In this document: positions 54,499 through 64,000 of the stretch, piece by piece
Layout of the letters: each line of letters begins with the position of its first letter
Position numbering within the stretch: position 1 is the stretch's first letter
Assembly (NCBI RefSeq): GCF_002217925.1
Contig: NZ_BCMF01000010.1
Span: 1 to 64,000, forward strand
DNA: 64,000 nt
Direction: 5' to 3'
Source of the DNA: Secundilactobacillus mixtipabuli
GTDB taxonomy: Bacteria > Bacillota > Bacilli > Lactobacillales > Lactobacillaceae
Notes under the pieces: model-generated
Databases searched by the model: none
The model's input: the letters and a program-made list of their open reading frames with translations, nothing else
Told to the model about the DNA's origin: nothing
Made by a program: the position numbers and the translations under genes

Positions 54499-54597
54499 CA
54501 AAAAGCAGGGAGTTGCACGTAAGGGAGTCACGGCATAAACCCAAGCCCACAGTTTACACCGTGACTCCCTTACGCTCCACTCCCTAACCGCTTTTTT
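54499..54597. repeat. Nested-palindrome repeat family B, copy 3
   Basis: 22-base arms (54519-54540 and 54552-54573) with two mismatches. The loop CCAAGCCCACA is shared with copy 1. The outer stem is AAAAAGCAGGGAG against CTCCCTAACCGCTTTTTT. It starts a few bases after the jag stop codon and could end its transcript. Confidence 0.75.
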
Positions 54598-54603
54598 ACG
54601 CAC

Positions 54604-55365
54604 CTATCTTAACGTAATCACCACCGCCCGCTTCGGCTCCGTTCCTGCCGAATAGGTCATGACATGTTCATTATCCGCTAAAACACTATGGATCTGCTTC
54701 CGTTCAAACGATGGCATTGGATCTAGATAAACTGGTTTTCCCGTTGCCACCACTTCGCGGGCCATATTTTCAGCTAGTCGTGTCAACGTTTCGACCCGGC
54801 GCTCACGGTAGTTAGCAACGTCCAATGTCACTTCAAGTTTGGAGAACCGTTTATGATTTAAATAAACCTGTGCCAAGCTCTGCAGTGCGTTGATCGTTCG
54901 GCCATGCTTACCAATCAGCAGCCCCTCTTGTTCAGTTTCAAAATTCAAGTTGACGTGTCTGTGCTGAACGACAACCTGACTGGTGGCTTCAATGCCTAAT
55001 TGTTTAATAATTTCACTTAAATACTGATTGAGTTCGCTGGCTACCTGCTGATATTCAGCTTGTCGGTTAGCCGTTGGTTCCTCAGTGGTTGCGACATCCT
55101 GGGTCGATCCACTGTCAGTTTCAGTTTCTGACTCTGGTCGGTTATTCGATGCTTTAACTGACGAATCAGTCGTTTCCACTGCTTCTTCTGGCTTGCTGGT
55201 AACAGCCGGCTTAACCTCAACCTTTGCCTTTCGGGCACCAATACCAAAAAAACCTTTACGCGGTTTCGTTAATATGGTCACCTCCACTTGAGATTTATCG
55301 AGCTGAAGTTGTTGAAGTGCTGTTTGAATAGCACCTTCAACGGTCTCGCTGGTGTATAACGTCAT
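54604..55365 (-). CDS. jag: RNA-binding protein Jag (KhpB/EloR)
   Basis: 253 aa. N-terminal Jag domain (PRKGFFGIGARKAKV), acidic low-complexity linker (about 55-105), KH domain (LLIGKHGRTINALQSLAQVY) and R3H domain (near the end, RKQIHSVLADNEHV). It acts with KhpA on RNAs for cell elongation in Gram-positive bacteria. It lies downstream of yidC in the usual order. Starts after GAAGGGAGAAG. Confidence 0.93.
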   Translation of the reverse strand: MTLYTSETVEGAIQTALQQLQLDKSQVEVTILTKPRKGFFGIGARKAKVEVKPAVTSKPEEAVETTDSSVKASNNRPESETETDSGSTQDVATTEEPTANRQAEYQQVASELNQYLSEIIKQLGIEATSQVVVQHRHVNLNFETEQEGLLIGKHGRTINALQSLAQVYLNHKRFSKLEVTLDVANYRERRVETLTRLAENMAREVVATGKPVYLDPMPSFERKQIHSVLADNEHVMTYSAGTEPKRAVVITLR

Positions 55366-55469
55366 GACTGTCTTCTCCCTTCAATAAACTGCTTAACTTA
55401 TAGTATAGCATGCGAGGGGCTTGCATTTAGTCGCTTTTGCAAAAGGTAATATTACAAATATTAAGCACC

Positions 55470-55505
55470 AAAAAAACCTCAGGGCAGCCAATGCCGTCCT
55501 GAGGT
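55470..55505 (-). terminator. Hairpin between yidC and jag
   Basis: On the minus strand ACCTCAGGAC...GCCCTGAGGTTTTTTTGG. It should end most yidC transcripts, so jag probably has its own promoter as well. Confidence 0.75.
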
Positions 55506-55537
55506 GATTTAATTTGCTTTAAAATTAGACTGCTAAA

Positions 55538-56368
55538 TTACTTACGACGGCTTTGTTTAGCACGCCGGACAGCCTTTTTAACCTGCCGTTCGTGTTCCCG
55601 TTTTTCCCGGAGTTTTGCTTCCCGTTCGCGACGGATCTTCCAAGGATTTTGAATAACCAAGGTTTGACCCACTTGGAACGCGTTGGTAATTACCCAGTAA
55701 AGCGAAAGTGCACTTGGCAAGCTTAACGCGGTGATAAAGATAATCACAGGTGTGCTTATCGTCATCATAGTTGTCATGGAATTAGACTCCGGTTGACCTT
55801 TCATCATGAGCCATGAACTTAAGAAGGTAAAGATTGCTGCTAGAATTGGCAAGATCAAATAAGGATCTCTTGCTCCTAGTTGCAACCATAAGAAGTGACC
55901 TGACCGTAAAACGTCGGTCCGAAAAATAGCTTGGTACAGTGCCCAGATAATTGGCAGTTGCACAACCATTGGTAAACATCCAGCAACCGGATTAACGCCC
56001 GCTTCGCTATAGAGCTTTTGCTGCTCTTCACGCAATTTGGCCATTGTTTCTTGGTCACGAGATGAATACTTCTTTTGCAACGCCTTTAACTGTGGCTGGA
56101 TTTCTTGCGTCTTACGCATACTCCGTGTTTGGAAAATCATTAATGGTAAAATGACGATCCGCACGATGATGGTAAAGACGATAATCCCCATACCATACCC
56201 ACCAAAAGCGTGGGCTAACCAAATAATGGCCCGAGAGAAGTTTAATAGAACAACCCCATCCCAAAACCCTGTGCTATGTTCAGTAATTGGCTGATTACCA
56301 CAAGCTGTCAGTAAAACGGACAGGCCAACGATTCCAAACATAGTGATAAATCGTTTTAATTTTTTCAC
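55538..56368 (-). CDS. yidC: Membrane protein insertase YidC
   Basis: 276 aa, Gram-positive YidC1/2 form. Lipoprotein signal with LTAC (Cys23), then five helices and a Lys/Arg-rich tail ([14 protein letters not shown]) for ribosome contact. The conserved Arg of the hydrophilic groove lies in [18 protein letters not shown]. It starts with GTG inside the last codon of rnpA (GTGA overlap). It inserts membrane proteins with or without Sec. Confidence 0.95.
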   Translation of the reverse strand: MKKLKRFITMFGIVGLSVLLTACGNQPITEHSTGFWDGVVLLNFSRAIIWLAHAFGGYGMGIIVFTIIVRIVILPLMIFQTRSMRKTQEIQPQLKALQKKYSSRDQETMAKLREEQQKLYSEAGVNPVAGCLPMVVQLPIIWALYQAIFRTDVLRSGHFLWLQLGARDPYLILPILAAIFTFLSSWLMMKGQPESNSMTTMMTISTPVIIFITALSLPSALSLYWVITNAFQVGQTLVIQNPWKIRREREAKLREKREHERQVKKAVRRAKQSRRK

Positions 56369-56727
56369 TGGTCTTCCTCGCTATAATCATTATCAAGCAA
56401 TTTTGCAAGCTTCAAAACGTGAATCAAGTGGGTCTTGATCTCAGCCATTGGCATTTCTGAAGTTGATGGTCTAGCAATGACCAAGAAATCGACATCCTGT
56501 TTCAAATAGGGTTTCAGCTCAGTGAGCGACTGCCGAATACGGCGTTTGACCCAATTCCGATGGACAGCATTACCAATTTTTTTACCTACTGAAATACCAA
56601 CTCGAAAATGCGGCTGATCTTTTCGGTCCATCCGGTAGACCACAAATTGACGATTAGCTACTGATTGACGAGCCTCGAAGACCTCTTGAAACTCCGCTTC
56701 TTTTTTAACGCGGTAAGATTTTCGCAT
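56365..56727 (-). CDS. rnpA: Ribonuclease P protein component
   Basis: 120 aa. Carries the RNR motif region [15 protein letters not shown]. Assists RNase P RNA in maturing tRNA 5' ends. It overlaps yidC by four bases; rpmH is 75 bases upstream beyond a hairpin. Confidence 0.95.
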   Translation of the reverse strand: MRKSYRVKKEAEFQEVFEARQSVANRQFVVYRMDRKDQPHFRVGISVGKKIGNAVHRNWVKRRIRQSLTELKPYLKQDVDFLVIARPSTSEMPMAEIKTHLIHVLKLAKLLDNDYSEEDQ

Positions 56728-56780
56728 ATTGCATCTCCAAAACGTCCGCTTAAACTATTTTTACCAAATATAAAAATAAA

Positions 56781-56804
56781 AGACCACTGATTGGTCAGTG
56801 GTCT
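56781..56804 (-). terminator. Hairpin at the end of rpmH (attenuator between rpmH and rnpA)
   Basis: AGACCACTGA / TCAGTGGTCT with a 4-base loop, followed on the minus strand by TTTTATTTTTA. It includes bases of the rpmH stop codon. It likely lowers rnpA relative to L34. Confidence 0.75.
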
Positions 56805-56937
56805 ATGCAGACAATACTTTTCTACCTTTTTGACGTCGACGTGCTAAAACCTTACGGCCGTTGCTCGTACTCATCCGCTTACGGAAACCGTGCACGCGTG
56901 AGCGATGACGTTTCTTAGGTTGATATGTGCGCTTCAT
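56803..56937 (-). CDS. rpmH: 50S ribosomal protein L34
   Basis: 44 aa, the complete small basic L34 (starts [20 protein letters not shown], ends RKVLSA). AGGAGGTGTAAG precedes the ATG. It is the first gene leftward from the origin, as in most Firmicutes. Confidence 0.98.
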   Translation of the reverse strand: MKRTYQPKKRHRSRVHGFRKRMSTSNGRKVLARRRQKGRKVLSA

Positions 56938-57089
56938 AAAACTTACACCTCCTGATCCTCAGGCATGAAGCCATTATTTACATCTCTAAATGCATTTCTA
57001 AAATATAATAGCATATCTAGCGCCAACATCAAAGACTAAATTTAAAAAAGAACCACTTTTTTGTCCTAAAAAAAATTTGTTTCATGATT

Positions 57090-57400
57090 TAGGGGTGTGG
57101 ATAACCTGTTAATTTTAGATTTGATTTTAGGCCTTTTTAACAGAGTTATCCACTAGTCCACAGGCTGTGGTTTCTCGAACTTTTTGCCCTGTTAATTCTG
57201 GGGACGAACTTGTGAAACACTTGATATAACAGCATTTGTTTTACACAGGTGCCTGTGGATAAAAATGTTTCACAACACTTTTTAAAAAGTTATGAACAGC
57301 CTTGTGGAAAACTTTATACCTGCCTGTGAAACAATTATCCACAAGTTAAAAAGGCTGTGGAAAACTTTTTTCCTGCATGCTAAACTTAATTTATCAATTT
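57090..57400. other. oriC: Replication origin, part upstream of dnaA (incA/incB-like)
   Basis: DnaA boxes seen: TGTGGATAA at 57096-57104 (minus), TTATCCACT at 57146-57154, TGTGGATAA at 57254-57262 (minus), TTATCCACA at 57335-57343, plus near matches such as TTACACAGG (57241). The stretch is AT-rich and free of genes. It should also hold the dnaA promoter, giving autoregulation. Confidence 0.9.
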
Positions 57401-57419
57401 AATACGGGGAGGAAGAAAA

Positions 57420-58757
57420 GTGCTTGATTTAGACACTCTTTGGGGTGAAATCAAAGACGGTTTCCAACAGAAAATCGCCCCTACTGCATTTAAAACGTGG
57501 ATCTCATCTGCAGAGCCCGTTAAGTTAACAAACAATCGTCTGACAATCAAGCTACCATCTGAGCTACATCGTGATTATTGGCAACGCAACCTAACTCAAC
57601 CGTTAGTTGAACTGGCCTATGAATATGCCCAAGAGGATATTCAGCCAGTTTTTATTGTGGCTGATGAAGACGACAGCAGCTCTCAGGTATCCACACTTGC
57701 ACACCCCGCGACAGCCTCTGCGCCATTTAGTCAAAGCGCTAAACTGAATCCTAAATATACCTTTGATACGTTTGTTATTGGTAAGGGAAATCAGATGGCT
57801 CATGCTGCTGCGCTGGTTGTTTCCGAGGAACCTGGCGTGATGTATAACCCATTATTCTTCTATGGGGGTGTAGGCCTAGGCAAGACCCACTTAATGCACG
57901 CCATTGGTAACAAGATGTTAGCCGATGATCCGAATACTAAGGTAAAATACGTGACTAGTGAGGCGTTTACCAACGACTTCATTACAGCGATTCAGTCGAA
58001 GACTCAAGATCAATTCCGTGAGGAGTACCGCAGCGTCGACTTACTGTTAGTTGATGATATTCAGTTCTTTGCTGATAAGGAAGGGACTCAAGAAGAATTC
58101 TTCCATACTTTTAACGATCTTCATGATGATGGTAAGCAAATCGTCCTGACTTCTGATCGGCTGCCAAACGAGATTCCAAAGTTGCAAGATCGTTTAGTTT
58201 CCCGCTTTGCCTGGGGCTTATCCGTCGATATTACCCCGCCTGATTTGGAAACCCGGATCGCCATTTTGCGGAATAAGGCTGAGGCTGATAACATCGCCAT
58301 TCCCGATGAAACTTTAAGTTATATCGCCAGTCGAATCGACTCCAACGTGCGTGAACTTGAAGGTGCTTTAGCACGGGTTCACGCCTATTCCAAGATGGTT
58401 CACCAGCCCATCACGACTGAACTGGTCGCCAGCTCATTAAAGAGTCTAAAACTAGATCGGCGTTCTAGTGAGCTCACGATTCCGCTAATTCAGGAAAAAG
58501 TCGCTAAGTATTATCACGTTTCATTAACCGACTTAAAGGGTAAAAAGCGGATGAAGACCATTGTGATGCCCCGTCAAATCGCCATGTACCTATCTCGTGA
58601 GCTCACCGATAGTTCACTACCAAAGATTGGTAACGAATTTGGTGGTAAAGATCACACAACAGTTATTCATGCTTACGATAAGATCGCTGATGCGCTAAAA
58701 ACGGACAGTGACCTGCAAGCTGAAATCACGAATCTCAAAACCGAAATTGAAAGGTAG
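57420..58757 (+). CDS. dnaA: Chromosomal replication initiator protein DnaA
   Basis: 445 aa. Domain I about 1-75, variable linker 82-108, AAA+ domain with GGVGLGKTH (149-157) and LLLVDDIQF (208-216), and DNA-binding domain IV ending in [14 protein letters not shown] (from about 408). The start is the GTG after GGGGAGGAAG. It binds boxes on both sides of its own gene. Confidence 0.98.
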   Translation: MLDLDTLWGEIKDGFQQKIAPTAFKTWISSAEPVKLTNNRLTIKLPSELHRDYWQRNLTQPLVELAYEYAQEDIQPVFIVADEDDSSSQVSTLAHPATASAPFSQSAKLNPKYTFDTFVIGKGNQMAHAAALVVSEEPGVMYNPLFFYGGVGLGKTHLMHAIGNKMLADDPNTKVKYVTSEAFTNDFITAIQSKTQDQFREEYRSVDLLLVDDIQFFADKEGTQEEFFHTFNDLHDDGKQIVLTSDRLPNEIPKLQDRLVSRFAWGLSVDITPPDLETRIAILRNKAEADNIAIPDETLSYIASRIDSNVRELEGALARVHAYSKMVHQPITTELVASSLKSLKLDRRSSELTIPLIQEKVAKYYHVSLTDLKGKKRMKTIVMPRQIAMYLSRELTDSSLPKIGNEFGGKDHTTVIHAYDKIADALKTDSDLQAEITNLKTEIER

Positions 58758-58869
58758 TCCTAGCCAGCAAAAGTAATCGATTTGATTTAATTCTCAAGTC
58801 GGCTACTTTTTTTACTGATACGAATAGGCTATGATGGATAAGACTTCGAAAGTGAGAGATGTGGAAAAC

Positions 58870-58990
58870 TCAAAAAGTTATGCACAAGTTATCCACATGT
58901 GCATAACTTACAATTGCCGAGTGTTTCTTAAACTTATCCACAGTATCCACCGCCCTACTATTACTATTCTTTTTATTTATATTATGGATT
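58870..58990. other. oriC: Replication origin, part between dnaA and dnaN (unwinding region)
   Basis: Boxes: TTATGCACA 58878-58886, TTATCCACA 58889-58897, TGTGCATAA 58898-58906 (minus), TTATCCACA 58934-58942. After the last box come a short GC-richer stretch (CCACCGCC), the DnaA-trio-like CTACTATTACTATT (58955-58968) and an AT tract. This is the same order as in the Bacillus subtilis basal unwinding system, so strands should open here. Confidence 0.88.
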
Positions 58991-59006
58991 ATAAGGAGTA
59001 CCGATT

Positions 59007-60146
59007 ATGAAATTTACAATTAACCGTGCAGCGTTCATCAAAGAACTCAATAATGTGCAACGTGCAATTTCTTCTAAAACGACCATTCCAATACTGACGG
59101 GTCTGAAATTATCCGCTGACGAGTCTGGTTTAACCTTAACGGGTTCCGATGCTGATATTTCCATTGAAACGTTGATTCATGCAGATAACCCTGACAATCA
59201 GCTGGCCATTCAAAATCCAGGTGCCATTGTGTTACCAGCTCGTTTCTTCAGTGATATTGTTAAACGATTACCCGAAGACAACATGACGTTAGACGTCACC
59301 GAAGGCTTTCAAACTGAAATTACTTCTGGTTCAGCTTCGTTTACCATCAACGGTTTGGATGCCAACAATTATCCGCATTTGCCTGAAATTGACGCCAGTG
59401 ACCAAATCACATTAACCGGTGACGTTTTTCGGGAATTGATCAATCAAACGGTTATTGCCGTTTCCAACCAGGAAAGTCGGCCGATCTTAACCGGGGTCCA
59501 CTTTACGTTAGTTGATAATCAGCTGCTTGCCGTTGCTACCGATAGTCACCGATTGAGTCAGCGTAAGATTGAGTTGCCATCCGCCGCTTCAGCCACTTAT
59601 GACGTCATCATTCCTGGTAAGAGTTTAACGGAATTGGCACGGATGATCGGCGATGATAATCCGGATGTCGAGATGCGTTTATCAGAGAACCAAGTGCTGT
59701 TTACCATTGGTGACACGATGTTTTATTCTCGATTACTGGAAGGTAACTACCCAGATACTTCACGGCTGATTCCAAACGAATCCACAACCAGCGCCGAATT
59801 TGACGCTAAAGGTTTACTTTCAGCTATTGAACGGGCCTCACTGTTATCACATGAATCACGGAACAACGTGGTTAAGCTGACCCTTGACCCAGCCAATAGC
59901 CAAGCCAAGATTTTTGGCAACTCTCCTGATGTTGGGAACGTTGAAGAAGCGTTGACACCAAGTGAAATGACTGGCGACGAACTGGAAATTTCCTTCAACC
60001 CTGATTACATGAAGGACGCCCTTCGTTCATTCGGTGCGGCAGTTATCGCAATTGCCTTTACTTCACCATTGCGACCATTTACCCTGGTTCCAACGGAAGA
60101 TAAGGAAAACTTCATCCAGCTGATCACACCAGTTAGAACCTTTTAA
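59007..60146 (+). CDS. dnaN: DNA polymerase III subunit beta (sliding clamp)
   Basis: 379 aa with three clamp domains of about 125 residues each. It ends in the conserved TLVPTEDKENFIQLITPVRTF-like hydrophobic tail. It tethers the polymerase to DNA. ATAAGGAG precedes the ATG by 8 bases. It has its own strong terminator downstream. Confidence 0.97.
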   Translation: MKFTINRAAFIKELNNVQRAISSKTTIPILTGLKLSADESGLTLTGSDADISIETLIHADNPDNQLAIQNPGAIVLPARFFSDIVKRLPEDNMTLDVTEGFQTEITSGSASFTINGLDANNYPHLPEIDASDQITLTGDVFRELINQTVIAVSNQESRPILTGVHFTLVDNQLLAVATDSHRLSQRKIELPSAASATYDVIIPGKSLTELARMIGDDNPDVEMRLSENQVLFTIGDTMFYSRLLEGNYPDTSRLIPNESTTSAEFDAKGLLSAIERASLLSHESRNNVVKLTLDPANSQAKIFGNSPDVGNVEEALTPSEMTGDELEISFNPDYMKDALRSFGAAVIAIAFTSPLRPFTLVPTEDKENFIQLITPVRTF

Positions 60147-60160
60147 TTTAAAAATTAAGC

Positions 60161-60200
60161 AAAACGGCACGTCAGTTTTTAAACTGACGTGCCGTTTTTT
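60161..60200 (+). terminator. Terminator of dnaN
   Basis: AAAACGGCACGTCAGTTT / AAACTGACGTGCCGTTTTTT, perfect 18-base arms with a 2-base loop. Confidence 0.9.
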
Positions 60201-60442
60201 GTGCCAACGGTCCGTTACGTCCATTTTTCACGGTTTTTGAATGAAAATAACGAAAATTATCCTCTTTTCGGCCTATTTTCCACAAAAACGTTATTTTTAA
60301 GCTCTAAGCGTTTTTAACCGGATTATGGCAAAAGGCCTTATGAATATCGAAAACCGCTTAAACCGCTCTAAATGAAAGTGAAACTATACTTTTACCCCCA
60401 AAAAGCGTATAATTATAAGAGAAAATGAAGGTGGGTGAAGCC
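60201..60442. other. Gap before yaaA
   Basis: About 240 bases without a gene. The yaaA-recF-gyrBA promoter must be here; the region near 60380-60420 (ATACTTTTACCCC...GTATAATTATAAG) has a -10-like TATAAT. Confidence 0.45.
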
Positions 60443-60670
60443 GTGAAAAAGGAAGTTTTCATTGAACCACCCTTTATCACCTTAGGCCAGTTGCTCAAAG
60501 AAGAAGCAATTGTCAGCTCAGGTGGTCAAGCAAAGTGGTACTTAAAGGAACATGCGGTTAATGTTAATGATGAGCCGGATGATCGGCGCGGACGAAAACT
60601 ATATCCAGGAGATACGGTCGATGTCAGAGATGTCGGGCTGTTTTTTATTCGCTTAAAACAGGCTGAATAA
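60443..60670 (+). CDS. yaaA: S4-domain RNA-binding protein YaaA
   Basis: 75 aa. S4 domain with [23 protein letters not shown] and [21 protein letters not shown]. Always found between dnaN and recF in Firmicutes; exact role uncertain. I prefer GTG 60443 (AAGGTGG 8 bases upstream; product about the usual 71-75 residues) over ATG 60425. Its stop is 4 bases before recF. Confidence 0.9.
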   Translation: MKKEVFIEPPFITLGQLLKEEAIVSSGGQAKWYLKEHAVNVNDEPDDRRGRKLYPGDTVDVRDVGLFFIRLKQAE

Positions 60671-60674
60671 GCTT

Positions 60675-61793
60675 ATGAAACTAGAAGAATTAAGGCTGCA
60701 TAATTTTCGCAACTATGAGGATTTGACAGTGACTTTTGGCCCGGGTGTGAACGTCTTAATTGGCGAGAATGCTCAGGGTAAAACGAACCTGCTGGAGGCC
60801 ATTTACTTTTTGGCGTTGGCACGCAGTCACCGAACCAGTAATGATCGTGAGCTAATCGGCTGGCAGGCCGAAACAGCACAGGTGTTAGGTCGCGTTCAAA
60901 AGCATAGCGGAATTACGCCGCTTGAACTTGATCTGTCGAAACATGGTAAAAAGGCCAAAGTGAATCATTTGGAACAGGCTAAATTATCAGGTTATGTCGG
61001 TCAGCTGAACGTGATTTTATTTGCGCCAGAGGATCTAAACTTGGTCAAAGGTGCACCGCAAGTCCGCCGTCGCTTTATGGACATGGAATTTGGTCAAATG
61101 AGTCATAAGTATTTATACAATACGACTCAGTACCGCACGATTCTCAAACAGAGGAATCGCTATCTCAAAGAATTGGGCAGCAAGAAGCAATCGGATATGG
61201 TGCTTTTAGACGTGCTTTCCGATCAGCTGGCAGCCTATGGTTCAGAGATCATTAGTGCGCGGGTGACGTTACTAAAACGGCTGGAAGTTTGGGCAGCTCA
61301 GATTCATCAGGAAATTTCTCAGCAAAGAGAAAAGTTATCGTTCCATTATGAAACGAGTGTTGCTGATGATGATTTGGTTGATACACAGCATGTTTATGAT
61401 GCACTCAAACAACTGTATCAGCAGCGCCGTGATAAGGAACTCTTCCAGCGAACGACACTTATTGGGCCGCACCGGGACGACTTGAAGTTTTTGGTGAACG
61501 ATAAGGATGTTTCGAGTTTTGGATCTCAGGGGCAGCAGCGGACAACGGCGCTTAGTGTCAAGTTAGCTGAAATTGATCTGATGCATGAACAGACTGGTGA
61601 GTATCCAGTCTTACTGCTAGATGATGTCCTGTCGGAGTTAGACGATAACCGGCAGACTCATTTGTTAACTGCGATTCAAGATAAGGTTCAGACCTTTTTA
61701 ACCACGACTAGTTTAAGTGGTGTGGCGCAAAAATTAATCAACCAACCAACAGTATTTAGAATCAGCAATGGTGAAATCCAGGCTGATCATTAG
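60675..61793 (+). CDS. recF: DNA replication and repair protein RecF
   Basis: 372 aa SMC-like ATPase: Walker [10 protein letters not shown] (30-38), signature near [11 protein letters not shown], Walker [12 protein letters not shown]. Helps load RecA at gaps. Only 4 bases separate it from yaaA, giving coupled translation, and gyrB follows after 34 bases. Confidence 0.96.
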   Translation: MKLEELRLHNFRNYEDLTVTFGPGVNVLIGENAQGKTNLLEAIYFLALARSHRTSNDRELIGWQAETAQVLGRVQKHSGITPLELDLSKHGKKAKVNHLEQAKLSGYVGQLNVILFAPEDLNLVKGAPQVRRRFMDMEFGQMSHKYLYNTTQYRTILKQRNRYLKELGSKKQSDMVLLDVLSDQLAAYGSEIISARVTLLKRLEVWAAQIHQEISQQREKLSFHYETSVADDDLVDTQHVYDALKQLYQQRRDKELFQRTTLIGPHRDDLKFLVNDKDVSSFGSQGQQRTTALSVKLAEIDLMHEQTGEYPVLLLDDVLSELDDNRQTHLLTAIQDKVQTFLTTTSLSGVAQKLINQPTVFRISNGEIQADH

Positions 61794-61815
61794 TTAACTC
61801 AGGGAATTGTAGTGA

Positions 61816-63774
<1,959 letters not shown>

Positions 63775-63856
63775 TTTGAGTTGATTGAAAATTCACTGGA
63801 GATCTTTGATTGACGGGTAGTTGAGTGCCCGAGATACATTATGGGAGGTACTAAAT

Positions 63857-64000
63857 TTGGCGAATGAAGAACTGCCAAGTCGCATCACCGATGTCGATTT
63901 AGCGAAAACCATGCGGACTTCATTTTTGGATTATGCCATGAGTGTTATTGTCGCTCGTGCGCTGCCAGACGTTCGTGATGGCCTAAAACCAGTTCACCGA
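63857..64000 (+). CDS. gyrA: DNA gyrase subunit A, 5' part
   Basis: The first 48 codons, cut by the window end. It begins with TTG after GGGAGG, reading [20 protein letters not shown] and then the family-typical [21 protein letters not shown]. It forms gyrase with GyrB just upstream. The quinolone-resistance region is beyond the window. Confidence 0.97.
   Translation, partial: MANEELPSRITDVDLAKTMRTSFLDYAMSVIVARALPDVRDGLKPVHR

Overview
This window is the chromosomal replication-origin region of a low-to-moderate GC Firmicute of the family Lactobacillaceae. The evidence is the order rpmH-rnpA-yidC-jag-mnmE-mnmG on one side of dnaA-dnaN-yaaA-recF-gyrB-gyrA, the RexAB-type AddA/AddB pair, PepC, pyruvate oxidase, the QueT-family protein, GGAGG-type ribosome binding sites and frequent TTG/GTG starts. 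A heterofermentative genus such as Levilactobacillus or Secundilactobacillus is plausible, but I cannot fix the species from sequence alone.

Layout. 1-360: leader and three tandem promoters of an rRNA operon that runs leftward out of the window. 0.5-18.9 kb: housekeeping genes (thiolase, sfsA, GNAT, a YfhO-type giant membrane protein, addAB, DJ-1/PfpI with a divergent HxlR regulator, proBA). 19.1-20.8 kb: a T-box riboswitch in front of brnQ. 20.9-25.9 kb: an AT-rich accessory island. It holds a secreted toxin-like protein, four paralogous 79-residue two-helix membrane proteins that look like immunity proteins, and decayed copies of the toxin C-terminus between them. It also has a membrane-anchored XRE regulator, several tiny membrane proteins and symmetric operator-like palindromes. 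26-43.8 kb: transport and metabolism (purine permease, MazG-like, QueT, HrtBA-like ABC exporter, cardiolipin synthase, two paralogous secreted proteins, a secreted nuclease, a degenerate tyrosine-recombinase-like protein, a D,D-carboxypeptidase, homoserine dehydrogenase). 43.9-50.7 kb: pepC, a Bcr/CflA exporter, signal peptidase I, pyruvate oxidase, thioesterase. 50.8-56.9 kb: the leftward origin-proximal block. 57.0-59.0 kb: bipartite oriC around dnaA, with DnaA boxes on both sides and a DnaA-trio/AT-rich unwinding region before dnaN. 59-64 kb: dnaN, yaaA, recF, gyrB and the start of gyrA.

Notable structure outside genes. (1) A family of six nested palindromes has a conserved outer arm pair, and its inner terminator stem differs in every copy but stays paired. 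Each copy abuts the 3' end of a gene. (2) A second, unrelated nested-palindrome family has three copies, with conserved flanks, a stem that differs in every copy and a shared loop in two of them. (3) A probable structured non-coding RNA of about 355 nt (31858-32214, minus) has its own promoter and intrinsic terminator, and may hold a 39-codon internal reading frame. (4) The toxin/immunity-like cassette array at 21.3-25.4 kb is the best candidate for a little-described system here.

Limits: family assignments come from recognised motifs and gene order; no database search was possible.
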